A stretch of DNA of 64,000 nt from Ascidiaceihabitans sp029251465 (GTDB taxonomy: Bacteria; Pseudomonadota; Alphaproteobacteria; Rhodobacterales; Rhodobacteraceae). A program made the translations under genes and the position numbers. The stretch covers positions 1,426,001 to 1,490,000 of the forward strand of contig NZ_CP170633.1 in assembly GCF_042932805.1 (NCBI RefSeq), read 5' to 3'. Each line of letters begins with the position of its first letter. The first letter of the stretch is position 1. This document shows, piece after piece, positions 43,086-51,697 of this stretch. The notes under the pieces are model-generated. The model made no database searches. It worked only from the letters and a program-made list of their open reading frames with translations, and was not told where the DNA came from.

Positions 43086-43624
43086 CGATGGATATGAGTA
43101 GCACGACACCCCAGATCACGCTGGAAACGGATCGCTTTGACCTGCGTCCGTTGCGTGTGTCCGACGTTGGTTTGATCGAAATGTACAGCGCTGACAAACG
43201 GGTTGCGCGGATGACCTCGTCGATCCCGCACCCACTGCCGCCGGGCAGCACCGAGGCGTTTGTGAAACGATCTATTGCGCATGAGCGCGACGAAGATGTG
43301 TGGGCGGTTGACGGGTTGAAAACCGGCGGTGCCGAATTGATGGGTTTGATCACGTTGCAGCGGATGGACCGCAATCAATCGGAAATCAGCGGTTGGGTGG
43401 CACCTGCGTTCTGGAACACATCGCTGGCCTCTGACGCGATCCACGCGTTGGTCAAAGCCAACCCGAATGACAACACCACGATGTTCGCATCCGCATTTCA
43501 GGACAACCCGGCATCCGCCAAAGTGTTGACGCACTGCGGCTTTGAATACCTTGGGGACGCCGAAACATTCTCGGTTGCGCGCGACGCTGCTGTGCCCACC
43601 TGGACCTACACCCGAAAACTATGA
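43082..43624 (+). CDS. GNAT family N-acetyltransferase
   Basis: A 180-residue RimJ/RimL-type acetyltransferase: ITLETDRFDLRPLRVSDVGLIEMYS at the start, EISGWVAPAFWNTSLASDAIHALV around the acetyl-CoA region, and DNPASAKVLTHCGFEYLG. The acetyl-CoA loop lacks the usual G-x-G-x-G/A form (WNTSLASDA), which is unusual and may lower activity. It overlaps the LysE gene by 4 bases and precedes obgE by 36. Confidence 0.83.
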   Translation: MTMDMSSTTPQITLETDRFDLRPLRVSDVGLIEMYSADKRVARMTSSIPHPLPPGSTEAFVKRSIAHERDEDVWAVDGLKTGGAELMGLITLQRMDRNQSEISGWVAPAFWNTSLASDAIHALVKANPNDNTTMFASAFQDNPASAKVLTHCGFEYLGDAETFSVARDAAVPTWTYTRKL

Positions 43625-43660
43625 GTTGAGCCTGTGCGAAACGCAGGCTAGGAAGCAAAC

Positions 43661-44695
43661 ATGAAATTTCTTGATCTGTGCAAAGTATACATCCGCTCTG
43701 GTGCGGGAGGCGGCGGTTGCGTCAGCTTTCGGCGTGAAAAATACATCGAATACGGCGGGCCGGACGGCGGCGACGGCGGCAAGGGTGGCACGGTCTGGGC
43801 CGAAGCGGTCGAAGGTCTGAACACGCTGATCGATTTCCGCTATCAGCAGCACTTTTTTGCCAAGAACGGTATTCCCGGCATGGGACGTCAGCGCACCGGT
43901 GCAGACGGCGACGAAATCGTCTTGCGCGTGCCGGTTGGCACCGAAATTCTGGACGAAGACCAGGAAACCGTTATCTGCGATTTGACCGAGGTCGGCCAAC
44001 GGGTGCGCCTTGCCAAAGGTGGCAACGGCGGTTTTGGCAACCTGCACTTTAAATCGGCTACCAACCAAGCGCCGCGGCGCGCCAATCCGGGCCAAGACGG
44101 CGTCGAGCGCACACTGTGGCTGCGTTTGAAACTGATCGCCGATGTTGGTTTGCTGGGTCTGCCGAACGCTGGGAAATCGACGTTTCTGGCCGCCACGTCG
44201 AATGCGCGTCCCAAAATTGCCGACTATCCGTTTACAACGCTGCACCCGAACCTTGGGGTTGTTGGCGTCGATAACACCGAATTCGTGGTCGCAGATATTC
44301 CTGGTTTGATCGAGGGCGCCTCCGAAGGGCGTGGCTTGGGCGATCTGTTTTTGGGCCACGTTGAGCGGTGTTCGGTGCTGTTGCATTTGGTCGACGGTAC
44401 GTCCGAAACCGTGGCCGAAGATTACAAAACCATCATCACCGAGCTTGAAAAATATGGCGGTGCTTTGGCTGACAAGCCGCGCGTGACTGTCTTAAACAAG
44501 ATCGACGCGCTGGATGATGACGAACGCAACGAAGCAAAAATCGCGCTGCAAGAAGCCTGCGGCGGCGTTGTCATGCTGATGTCTGGAGTTGCCAAAATCG
44601 GCACGGTCGACGTTTTGCGCGCGCTGCGCAGTCAGATCGACACTGACCGTTTGCGCCAGAACCCCGCACCCGAGGAAGAAACGTGGCGTCCTTAA
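43661..44695 (+). CDS. obgE: GTPase ObgE/CgtA
   Basis: A 344-residue Obg GTPase. The glycine-rich OBG domain occupies the first 158 residues (SGAGGGGCVSFRREK, GPDGGDGGKGG). The G domain has G1 GLPNAGKST, switch region YPFTTLHPNLG, G3 VADIPGLIEGASEGRGLG and G4 NKID. It ends after the G domain without the extra C-terminal OCT domain, as in many proteobacteria. Obg binds the 50S subunit and links ribosome assembly to the stringent response. It overlaps proB by 13 bases. Confidence 0.96.
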   Translation: MKFLDLCKVYIRSGAGGGGCVSFRREKYIEYGGPDGGDGGKGGTVWAEAVEGLNTLIDFRYQQHFFAKNGIPGMGRQRTGADGDEIVLRVPVGTEILDEDQETVICDLTEVGQRVRLAKGGNGGFGNLHFKSATNQAPRRANPGQDGVERTLWLRLKLIADVGLLGLPNAGKSTFLAATSNARPKIADYPFTTLHPNLGVVGVDNTEFVVADIPGLIEGASEGRGLGDLFLGHVERCSVLLHLVDGTSETVAEDYKTIITELEKYGGALADKPRVTVLNKIDALDDDERNEAKIALQEACGGVVMLMSGVAKIGTVDVLRALRSQIDTDRLRQNPAPEEETWRP

Positions 44696-45789
44696 CATCT
44701 GCCAAACGGCTGGTCGTCAAAATCGGATCAGCCTTGTTGGTCGACAAGATCAGCGGTGATTTGCGCGCGGACTGGCTGCACGGATTGGCGCAGGACGTGG
44801 CATGGTTAACGGCCGCCGGCACACAAGTCGTGCTGGTGTCCTCGGGGTCCATTGCGCTGGGTCGCGGCGTGCTGAAACTGCCCAAAACCGAACTTGCGCT
44901 TGAGCAATCACAGGCGGCGGCGGCGGTTGGCCAGATCCGTCTGGCCCGCGCCTATGAGGAAGCACTTGCGCCCCACAGCATCACCACCGCGCAGATTCTG
45001 ATGACACTCGAAGACACGCGTGACCGTCGCCGTTACCTGAATTCGCGCGCTACATTTGAGCAACTTTTGTCGCTGGGTGTGGTCCCGATTGTGAATGAAA
45101 ATGACACGGTGGCCACGGATGAAATCCGCTTTGGTGACAATGACCGTCTGGCCGCCCAAATCGCGGCGACCATTGGCGCAGATCAACTGGCATTGCTGTC
45201 AGACGTGGACGGGTTCTATTCTGCAAACCCCACCGATGATCCAACCGCGAAACGTTATGACGTGATTGACCAAATCACCCCGCAAATCGAAGCGATGGCA
45301 GGGGATGCTGGGTCTGGATTGTCCAAAGGTGGCATGAAAACCAAAATCATGGCGGCAAAAACCGCCACGGCGGCTGGCTGCGCGATGGTCATTTCCGAAG
45401 GTTCAGGCTTGCGCCCGCTGACAGCGTTGGAAAATGGCGCAAATTGCACGTGGTTCACGGCAACACTTGACCCGCAGATCGCGCGCAAACGCTGGATCGC
45501 GGCGATGAAACCGCAAGGATCATTGACGCTTGATTCTGGCGCTGCAAAAGCATTGCTTAATGGAAACAGCCTGTTACCGGCAGGAGTTCATGCTGTTTCT
45601 GGCGGATTTCAGCGCGGCGACCCTGTGGCGTTGCTTGATCCTGACGGCAACCAATTGGGCCTTGGGTTGTCCCGCTACACCGCCGCTGAGGCGCAAGCGA
45701 TCAAAGGGCACCAGAGCGCCGAGATTGAATCTCTGCTTGGCTATTCGGGCCGCGCAGCGCTTGTTCACCGCGACGACATGGCGTTGTAA
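44683..45789 (+). CDS. proB: glutamate 5-kinase
   Basis: A 368-residue ProB: kinase domain with LVVKIGSALLVD, VSSGSIALG, NENDTVATDEIRFGDNDRLAAQIA and SGLSKGGMKTKI, and a C-terminal PUA domain (LDSGAAKALLNGNSLLPAGV). It phosphorylates glutamate in the first step of proline synthesis. Start is GTG 44683 with GGAAG upstream, inside the end of obgE. It is followed by proA. ProB is usually feedback-inhibited by proline. Confidence 0.96.
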   Translation: MASLTSAKRLVVKIGSALLVDKISGDLRADWLHGLAQDVAWLTAAGTQVVLVSSGSIALGRGVLKLPKTELALEQSQAAAAVGQIRLARAYEEALAPHSITTAQILMTLEDTRDRRRYLNSRATFEQLLSLGVVPIVNENDTVATDEIRFGDNDRLAAQIAATIGADQLALLSDVDGFYSANPTDDPTAKRYDVIDQITPQIEAMAGDAGSGLSKGGMKTKIMAAKTATAAGCAMVISEGSGLRPLTALENGANCTWFTATLDPQIARKRWIAAMKPQGSLTLDSGAAKALLNGNSLLPAGVHAVSGGFQRGDPVALLDPDGNQLGLGLSRYTAAEAQAIKGHQSAEIESLLGYSGRAALVHRDDMAL

Positions 45790-45821
45790 TCAAAGACGAC
45801 GCGTTCAAAGGACACGGATCA

Positions 45822-47087
45822 ATGACTGACACATCTGACATCAAAGCGCTTATGTCTGACATCGGCGCGCGCGCCAAAGCGGCTGCCGCCGAGCTGGGTT
45901 TTGCCAGTGCAGAACGCAAACACGCAGCGCTGATCAGTGCTGCGGAAAACGTCTGGAAAGCCCGCAGTGACATCATCGCGGCCAACGTCAAAGATCTGGA
46001 ATTCGGGCGCGACAAAGGATTGTCTGACGCGATGATGGATCGCCTGATGCTGGACGAAGACCGCATTCAAAGCATCATTGACGGGCTGCGCGCAATCGCA
46101 GAACAGCCCGATCCTGTGGGCGAAGTCATTGCGGAATGGACCCAACCATCTGGCTTGCACATCAAACGCGTGCGCACCCCTTTGGGCGTGATTGGCGTGA
46201 TCTACGAAAGTCGCCCGAATGTGACGGCGGATGCCGGCGCGCTGTGCCTCAAGGCCGGCAATGCGGTTGTGCTGCGGGGCGGCTCCGAAAGCTTTCATTC
46301 CTCGCAAGCGATCCATGCCTGTCTGGTTCAAGGGCTGCGCGATGCAGGTTTGCCTGAGGATGCGATCCAATTGGTGCCGACGCGCGACCGCGCTGCCGTG
46401 TCCGAAATGCTGACCATGACGGATACAATCGACGTGATTGTGCCGCGCGGTGGCAAAGGTCTGGTGGGTTTGGTGCAGCGCGAGGCCCGCGTGCCGGTGT
46501 TTGCGCATCTTGAAGGCATCGTTCACATCTACATCGACCAACATGCGGATCCTGAAAAGGTGCTGCGCGTGGTTTTGAACGCCAAAACGCGACGCACTGG
46601 CATTTGCGGATCGGCGGAATGCCTGCTTATTCATCACGCGATTGCCGACACCATCGGTCAAGGCGTCGTGCGCGCATTGATTGATGCCGGGGTCGAAGTG
46701 CGCGCGGATGAAACCCTGTCAGCGGTTAAGGGCACGGTGCCTGCCAACACCAATGACTGGGGCACCGAGTATCTGGATATGATCATCGCCGCCAAAGTCG
46801 TTACGGACGTTGATGACGCGATTGGGCACATCCGCACCTATGGCTCGCAACACACTGATTGCGTTCTGACCGAAGATCAAACCATCGCGGATCGCTTTAT
46901 GCAGCGTCTGGACAGCGCGATTTTGATGCACAATGCCTCTACTCAATTCGCCGACGGTGGCGAATTTGGCATGGGTGCCGAAATCGGGATCGCAACGGGC
47001 AAAATGCATGCGCGTGGACCGGTCGGGTCCACGCAATTGACCAGTTTCAAGTATCTGGTGACAGGTGATGGTGCGACGCGCAGCTAA
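45822..47087 (+). CDS. proA: gamma-glutamyl phosphate reductase
   Basis: A 421-residue ProA of the aldehyde dehydrogenase superfamily. The cofactor region LGVIGVIYESRPNVTADAG and the catalytic Cys in RTGICGSAECLLIH are visible, with GPVGSTQLTSFKYLV near the C-terminus. It reduces glutamyl-5-phosphate to glutamate semialdehyde for proline. It lies 32 bases after proB, and its stop overlaps that of the convergent chpT gene. Confidence 0.96.
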   Translation: MTDTSDIKALMSDIGARAKAAAAELGFASAERKHAALISAAENVWKARSDIIAANVKDLEFGRDKGLSDAMMDRLMLDEDRIQSIIDGLRAIAEQPDPVGEVIAEWTQPSGLHIKRVRTPLGVIGVIYESRPNVTADAGALCLKAGNAVVLRGGSESFHSSQAIHACLVQGLRDAGLPEDAIQLVPTRDRAAVSEMLTMTDTIDVIVPRGGKGLVGLVQREARVPVFAHLEGIVHIYIDQHADPEKVLRVVLNAKTRRTGICGSAECLLIHHAIADTIGQGVVRALIDAGVEVRADETLSAVKGTVPANTNDWGTEYLDMIIAAKVVTDVDDAIGHIRTYGSQHTDCVLTEDQTIADRFMQRLDSAILMHNASTQFADGGEFGMGAEIGIATGKMHARGPVGSTQLTSFKYLVTGDGATRS

Positions 47088-47683
47088 AAGCGCAGGAACA
47101 AGTCTGTTGGCGTTTCTTCGACGCTGACTTTGCGCCCCAAATCTTGTGCGGATACGGTCAGCAGGGCAAATTGGACCTGTGCGGCTTTTACATCTTGCGG
47201 TACATTGCGCCGCTTTAGATCGCCCCAAAGCGTTTCGTCCATGTTGAATTTGTCGCTTTTACCGTGCAGTACCCAGCGCCCGTTTTCACACGTCACTTCG
47301 ATGCGGCCGCCGTAAGGCATCGCGCTTTCCAGGCATTGGACGGCCAAGAACGCCATGCGCACGGCAGATCGTGCCTGCCCATCAAGGGGGCCCCACGCCA
47401 CGGTCAGGCGCGTGCCGTCCATAACGTCGTTCAGAATTGACACAACTTCGGCGCGCCCAATGGGTTGCTCGCTAGGGGCACCATAGGCGATGCGGAAAAA
47501 CCGGATGCGGGCGCTGGCGTTCATCACGCTTTGGCCAATCAGGTCAAATTCAGGCCCATCCAGTTGATTGCCGGACATGCCCAGCAGTTCCAACCCATTG
47601 TTGATCGCGCCAATTGGCGATATCAGGTCATGACAAATGCGGCTGCCGATTAATGCTGCGAGGTTAAGATCACTTTGGCCCAT
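47084..47683 (-). CDS. chpT: histidine phosphotransferase ChpT
   Basis: A 199-residue protein matching ChpT in length and plan: a DHp-like helical hairpin with SRICHDLISPIGAINNGLELL, phospho-acceptor His18, then a degenerate ATPase-like C-terminal domain (GRIEVTCENGRWVLHGK). It relays phosphate from CckA to CtrA and CpdR. The partner kinase CckA is at 7.7-10.0 kb. It is convergent with proA and divergent from a small DUF3553 gene. Confidence 0.9.
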   Translation of the reverse strand: MGQSDLNLAALIGSRICHDLISPIGAINNGLELLGMSGNQLDGPEFDLIGQSVMNASARIRFFRIAYGAPSEQPIGRAEVVSILNDVMDGTRLTVAWGPLDGQARSAVRMAFLAVQCLESAMPYGGRIEVTCENGRWVLHGKSDKFNMDETLWGDLKRRNVPQDVKAAQVQFALLTVSAQDLGRKVSVEETPTDLFLRF

Positions 47684-47718
47684 AATTTTTATCCGTATTT
47701 AGGAACGAGGGGGACGAG

Positions 47719-47907
47719 ATGGAAGATTTGAATGCCATTCTGGCTCCGGGAATGTTGGTGCGTCATCCTGCGTTTGCGCAGTGGGGCGTCGGACAGGTTC
47801 AAAGCAATATCGGTGGTCGGGTCACAGTGAATTTTCGGGCCGAAGGTAAGGTTGTTATCGACAGCACGCGGATCGAACTGTTGGCCGTATTTGATGGAGA
47901 CAATTGA
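47719..47907 (+). CDS. DUF3553 domain-containing small protein
   Basis: A 62-residue protein that is almost wholly the DUF3553 domain: LAPGMLVRHPAFAQWGVGQVQSNIGGRVTVNF, with the pattern of a small SH3-like beta barrel (as in CarD/UvrD C-terminal tails). A GAGGGGGACGAG site precedes the ATG. It is divergent from chpT across 35 bases. Function is unknown; relatives occur as C-terminal parts of UvrD helicases. Confidence 0.85.
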   Translation: MEDLNAILAPGMLVRHPAFAQWGVGQVQSNIGGRVTVNFRAEGKVVIDSTRIELLAVFDGDN

Positions 47908-47992
47908 TGCCTGAACTTGGTTTCTCAATCGTTAACAAATCAAACTATTTCATAGAAAGTTAACACACCTATAGCGTCTGTAAAGGGGTTGA

Positions 47993-48015
47993 TTTTCCCT
48001 TTTAACGGGAAAATT
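47993..48015 (+). repeat. inverted repeat in the olsB leader
   Basis: ATTTTCCC and GGGAAAAT form a perfect 8-bp inverted repeat with a 7-base spacer, ending 8 bases before the olsB ATG and touching its ribosome-binding region. It could be an operator or a translation-controlling hairpin. Only five T residues, in the loop, argue against a terminator. Confidence 0.5.
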
Positions 48016-48023
48016 GGAACGGA

Positions 48024-48803
48024 ATGTCTCAAACTCAATCGCAAACATCAGAGCCGCAGTACCGGATTGCTTTGGCGCAAGACGCAGATCAACTGCGTGC
48101 AGCGCAACGGTTGCGGTATGATGTTTTTGTTGATGAATTGGGCGGATGTGGACCGCAAATCGACCACGAGGCCCGCCTTGAGTGTGACCGGTTTGACCCG
48201 TTTTTTGATCACATGCTGTTGTATGATGACGCCACTGGAGAGGTCGTTGGTGTCTATCGATTGCTGCGTCAGGACGCTGCCAACCAGATCGGGCAGTTCT
48301 ATTCCGAAGACGAATACGACCTGACACGGCTGCGCCAAACGGGGCGACGCTTGCTAGAGCTGGGCCGCTCGTGCCTGCATCGCGACTATCGTGGTGGCGC
48401 GGCGATGCATCACCTCTGGGCCGGGTTGTCCCAATACGTCGCAGAGCACCAGATCGACATCATGTTTGGCGTCGCGAGCTTTCATGGCACGGATCCACAG
48501 GCGTTGGCGGCCCCTTTGTCACTGCTGCATCATCGCCACTTGGCACCACCCGAAATACGTCCGCGCGCGCAGCCTGCGGCCTTTCAGAACATGAACCTGA
48601 TCGCCGAAGCTGACCTTGATCGCCGCACTGCGATGCTGCAAATCCCGGCACTGATCAAAGCGTATCTACGTCTTGGCGGCACTGTGGGCGAGGGGGCGTT
48701 TGTCGATCACCGCTTTAACACCACGGACGTTTGTGTGTTGATGGACACCAAGCAGTTGAACGCCCGCCAATCGCGGATTTATGCAAGTGGACCAACACGA
48801 TGA
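48024..48803 (+). CDS. olsB: L-ornithine N-alpha-acyltransferase OlsB
   Basis: A 259-residue GNAT-fold acyltransferase of the OlsB type: RIALAQDADQLRAAQRLRYDVFVDELG, GVYRLLR, GRRLLELGRSCLHRDYRGGAAMHHLW and the HGTDPQALAAPLSLLHH segment. It transfers a 3-hydroxyacyl chain from ACP to ornithine, giving lyso-ornithine lipid, a phosphorus-free membrane lipid common in roseobacters under phosphate limitation. It overlaps olsA in ATGA. A hairpin-forming repeat lies in its leader. Confidence 0.92.
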   Translation: MSQTQSQTSEPQYRIALAQDADQLRAAQRLRYDVFVDELGGCGPQIDHEARLECDRFDPFFDHMLLYDDATGEVVGVYRLLRQDAANQIGQFYSEDEYDLTRLRQTGRRLLELGRSCLHRDYRGGAAMHHLWAGLSQYVAEHQIDIMFGVASFHGTDPQALAAPLSLLHHRHLAPPEIRPRAQPAAFQNMNLIAEADLDRRTAMLQIPALIKAYLRLGGTVGEGAFVDHRFNTTDVCVLMDTKQLNARQSRIYASGPTR

Positions 48804-49627
48804 CGACAACTTGGGGCGAAGGGCACGAACCCGAACCGCAACCGATTTCGCTGGCGGGTTGGGTGCGCATCACCCTGCGGGCTGTGGTCATCATCACGCT
48901 GATCGTGCTGTGTCTGGCGTTGCTGTTGTTGCTGCGTCTGGTTGAGCGTCCGATCTACGGCCTGCGTCGTCCGATCACGCCGCACATCACGCAGTTTGTT
49001 TGCCGCAGTGCGTTGCGCATTTTGCGTTTGCCGCTGCGTGTTCATGGCCAACCTTTGCACGGGCGTGCGGCTGTTGTGGCCAATCATACTTCGTGGTTGG
49101 ACATTTTTGTGTTGAACGCGTCCAAGCGGATTTTCTTTGTGTCAAAGTCCGAAGTTGCAGGCTGGCCCGGTATTGGTGTGTTAGCCCGCGCAACCGGCAC
49201 GCTGTTTATCAAACGCGAACGCAGCGAGGCATTGGCCCAAACCAAAATCATGCAAGAGCGGCTGTTGGCTGGACAAAAGCTGCTGTTTTTTCCCGAAGGC
49301 ACCAGCACCGATGGCATGCAGGTTCTGCCGTTTAAAACCACGCTGTTTGCGTCCTTTATGGCACCGGAACTGCGCGATGTTTTGCAAGTGCAACCGGTAA
49401 GCGTGATCTATCACGCGCCGCTTGGCGAGGAACCGCGGTTTTACGGCTGGTGGGGGGACATGTCGTTTGCCTCGCATCTGCTGAGCACACTGGCCTGTGC
49501 CAAACGTGGCCGTATCGATATTGTCTATCATCCGGCCCTCAAGGTGGCTGATTTCACCGATCGCAAGGCGCTGGCCAAAGCCTGCGAAGCTGCCGTGCGG
49601 GCAGGGCACAGCGCCCACCGCAATTGA
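48800..49627 (+). CDS. olsA: lyso-ornithine lipid O-acyltransferase OlsA
   Basis: A 275-residue PlsC-type acyltransferase. An N-terminal transmembrane helix (about 24-45) is followed by the HxxxxD motif in VANHTSWLDIFVL and the FPEGTSTDG motif. It completes ornithine lipid by acylating the product of OlsB. The longer frame from 48731 lies inside olsB; the ATG at 48800 overlaps the olsB stop, giving translational coupling. Confidence 0.92.
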   Translation: MTTTWGEGHEPEPQPISLAGWVRITLRAVVIITLIVLCLALLLLLRLVERPIYGLRRPITPHITQFVCRSALRILRLPLRVHGQPLHGRAAVVANHTSWLDIFVLNASKRIFFVSKSEVAGWPGIGVLARATGTLFIKRERSEALAQTKIMQERLLAGQKLLFFPEGTSTDGMQVLPFKTTLFASFMAPELRDVLQVQPVSVIYHAPLGEEPRFYGWWGDMSFASHLLSTLACAKRGRIDIVYHPALKVADFTDRKALAKACEAAVRAGHSAHRN

Positions 49628-49630
49628 CGC

Positions 49631-49659
49631 TTGCGCAGGGGGCAAATGCGTCCTATACG
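49631..49659 (+). promoter_or_regulatory. putative housekeeping promoter of rpsB
   Basis: TTGCGC (49631-49636), a 17-base spacer and TATACG (49654-49659) form a plausible sigma70-type promoter. Transcription from it would give a leader of about 115 bases before the rpsB ATG. Long leaders on rpsB in other bacteria carry S2-responsive control; that is not shown here. Confidence 0.45.
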
Positions 49660-49780
49660 CGCGCTACTTAAACCCGCAGTCGGGGTTGGGCCTTTGAGGG
49701 AGAAATCCTTGAACGTCCGCCGGTTGGCACCACACGGTGTCATACCCCCGATGAGGCTAAACCGGAAAGGTAATACCGAC

Positions 49781-50575
49781 ATGGCTCTTCCTGAGTTCTC
49801 CATGCGCCAACTGCTCGAAGCAGGCGTACACTTTGGTCACCAAACACAACGCTGGAACCCGCGTATGGGCCCGTACATCTACGGCGCACGTAACGGCATC
49901 CACATCATGGACCTGACGCAAACAGTTCCAATGCTGGACCAAGCCTTGCAAGTCATCCGTGACACCGTTGCAAAAGGTGGCTCCATTCTTTTTGTTGGCA
50001 CAAAACGTCAAGCGGCCCAGCCGATTGCCGATGCCGCAGAAAAATGCGCACAATATTACATGAACCACCGCTGGTTGGGTGGCACTTTGACAAACTGGCA
50101 AACAGTTTCCAAATCCATCAACCGCCTGAAAAACATCGACGAGCAATCCGAGCGCGGCTTTGACGGCTTTACGAAAAAAGAACGTCTTGGCATGGAACGT
50201 GACCAAGGCAAGCTTGAAGCGTCTTTGGGCGGCATCCGCGAAATGGGCGGTCGTCCTGACCTGATTTTCGTAATCGACGTCAAAAAAGAAGCACTGGCCA
50301 TCGCCGAAGCCAACAAACTGGGTATCCCTGTTGTTGCAATCGTCGACACCAACTGCTCCCCTGATGGCATCGACTACATCATTCCAGGCAACGACGATGC
50401 GGCACGCGCAATCGCTTTGTACACAGATTTGGCCGCACGCGCCGCTCTTGACGGCATGTCCGCGCAATTGGGTGCAGCAGGCGTTGATCTGGGTGCCATG
50501 GAAGAAGCGCCAGTTGAAGAAGCTGTGGTCGAAGCGCCAGCGGCAGACGCAGCAGAAGCGCCAGCAGCGAGCTAA
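49781..50575 (+). CDS. rpsB: 30S ribosomal protein S2
   Basis: A 264-residue S2: MALPEFSMRQLLEAGVHFGHQTQRWNP, MNHRWLGGTLTNWQTV and PVVAIVDTNCSPDGIDYIIPGNDDA. The C-terminal tail is rich in Ala, Glu and Pro (about residues 245-264), an extension seen in related alphaproteobacteria. The start at 49781 with GGAAAGG upstream is the family start; the frame from 49631 covers the promoter region and is not used. It precedes tsf, the usual pair. Confidence 0.97.
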   Translation: MALPEFSMRQLLEAGVHFGHQTQRWNPRMGPYIYGARNGIHIMDLTQTVPMLDQALQVIRDTVAKGGSILFVGTKRQAAQPIADAAEKCAQYYMNHRWLGGTLTNWQTVSKSINRLKNIDEQSERGFDGFTKKERLGMERDQGKLEASLGGIREMGGRPDLIFVIDVKKEALAIAEANKLGIPVVAIVDTNCSPDGIDYIIPGNDDAARAIALYTDLAARAALDGMSAQLGAAGVDLGAMEEAPVEEAVVEAPAADAAEAPAAS

Positions 50576-50583
50576 GTTACACT

Positions 50584-50622
50584 TGAGGCGGGCATCGGCC
50601 AATTTGGTCAAAGCCCGCCTCA
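50584..50622 (+). promoter_or_regulatory. rpsB-tsf intercistronic hairpin
   Basis: TGAGGCGGGC (50584-50593) and GCCCGCCTCA (50613-50622) form a perfect 10-bp stem with a 19-base loop, 8 bases after the rpsB stop. No U-tract follows. It is likely a processing, stabilising or partial attenuation element separating S2 and EF-Ts output. Confidence 0.6.
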
Positions 50623-50652
50623 GACACACACCCTTTTATCAGGAGAACATTG

Positions 50653-51528
50653 ATGGCTATCACAGCAGCAATGGTAAAAGAACTACGCGACTCCACCGGC
50701 GCAGGCATGATGGACGCGAAAAAAGCGTTGACCGAAACAGATGGCGACATGGAAGCCGCTGTTGACTGGTTGCGCACCAAAGGTCTGGCAAAAGCCGCCA
50801 AAAAATCTGGTCGTACAGCGGCCGAAGGTCTGGTTGCAGTCAAAGTTGACGGCGGGCGCGGTGTTGCGGTCGAAGTGAACTCTGAAACCGACTTTGTTGG
50901 CAAAAACGCCGACTTCCAGAAAATGGTTTCCGGCATTGCCGACGTTGCGGTTTCTGTCGCAGACGTTGACGCACTGAAAGCGGCTGACATGGACGGCAAA
51001 ACAGTTGAGCAAACTGTAACCGACGCCGTTGCGGTCATCGGCGAAAACATGTCGGTACGCCGCATGTCCGCGCTGACCGGCGATCTGGTTGTGTCCTACG
51101 TGCACAACGCAGCCGCACCCGGCATGGGCAAAATCGGCGTTCTGGTCGCAATGACCGGCGGCGACGAAGCATTCGGCAAACAGGTTGCGATGCACATCGC
51201 GGCTGTGAACCCGGCCTCTTTGTCCGAAGATGATCTGGACGCGGCTGTTGTCGAAAAAGAGAAAACAGTTCAAATGGATATTGCCCGCGAATCCGGCAAA
51301 CCAGAAGCTGTGATCGAGAAAATGATCGTTGGCCGTATGAAGAAATACATGGCCGAAGTGACTTTGCTGAACCAATCGTTTGTTGTGAACCCTGACCTGA
51401 CGGTTGGTGCTGCAGCAAAAGAAGCGGGCGCAACCATCACTGGTTTCGTGCGTCTGGAAGTTGGCGAAGGCATCGAAGTGATCAAAGAAGACTTTGCAGC
51501 AGAAGTTGCAAAAGTCGGCCAAGCGTAA
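50653..51528 (+). CDS. tsf: elongation factor Ts
   Basis: A 291-residue EF-Ts. The N-terminal UBA-like domain reads AAMVKELRDSTGAGMMDAKKALTE, followed by the core NSETDFVGKN that contacts EF-Tu (the TDFVxxN signature), and a second core half. It recycles EF-Tu-GDP. The ATG at 50653 with AGGAGAA upstream is used, not the overlapping TTG 3 bases earlier. A terminator follows. Confidence 0.97.
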   Translation: MAITAAMVKELRDSTGAGMMDAKKALTETDGDMEAAVDWLRTKGLAKAAKKSGRTAAEGLVAVKVDGGRGVAVEVNSETDFVGKNADFQKMVSGIADVAVSVADVDALKAADMDGKTVEQTVTDAVAVIGENMSVRRMSALTGDLVVSYVHNAAAPGMGKIGVLVAMTGGDEAFGKQVAMHIAAVNPASLSEDDLDAAVVEKEKTVQMDIARESGKPEAVIEKMIVGRMKKYMAEVTLLNQSFVVNPDLTVGAAAKEAGATITGFVRLEVGEGIEVIKEDFAAEVAKVGQA

Positions 51529-51554
51529 GCGCTTGAGCTACTAAAATTTGAAAG

Positions 51555-51580
51555 GGCGGCACATCACGTGTCGCCTTTTT
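51555..51580 (+). terminator. rho-independent terminator of rpsB-tsf
   Basis: The 8-bp stem GGCGGCAC (51555-51562) with GTGTCGCC (51568-51575), one G-T pair and a 5-base loop, followed by TTTTT. Confidence 0.88.
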
Positions 51581-51697
51581 CGCATTAAAATCGATATTTT
51601 TTGATCAATTCGCTAAAAACACGATAATTTTAGTTGGGTCAACGACGAAACGCTCTATCTTGGTCAGTATTGATCGTACCAACAAGGAGCACTTCCA

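Noticed and set aside
47931..47965. Two GTTAAC sites upstream of olsB as a CtrA site
   Set aside because: They are 29 bases apart, not the 7-base spacing needed; isolated half-sites are common by chance in AT-rich gaps.
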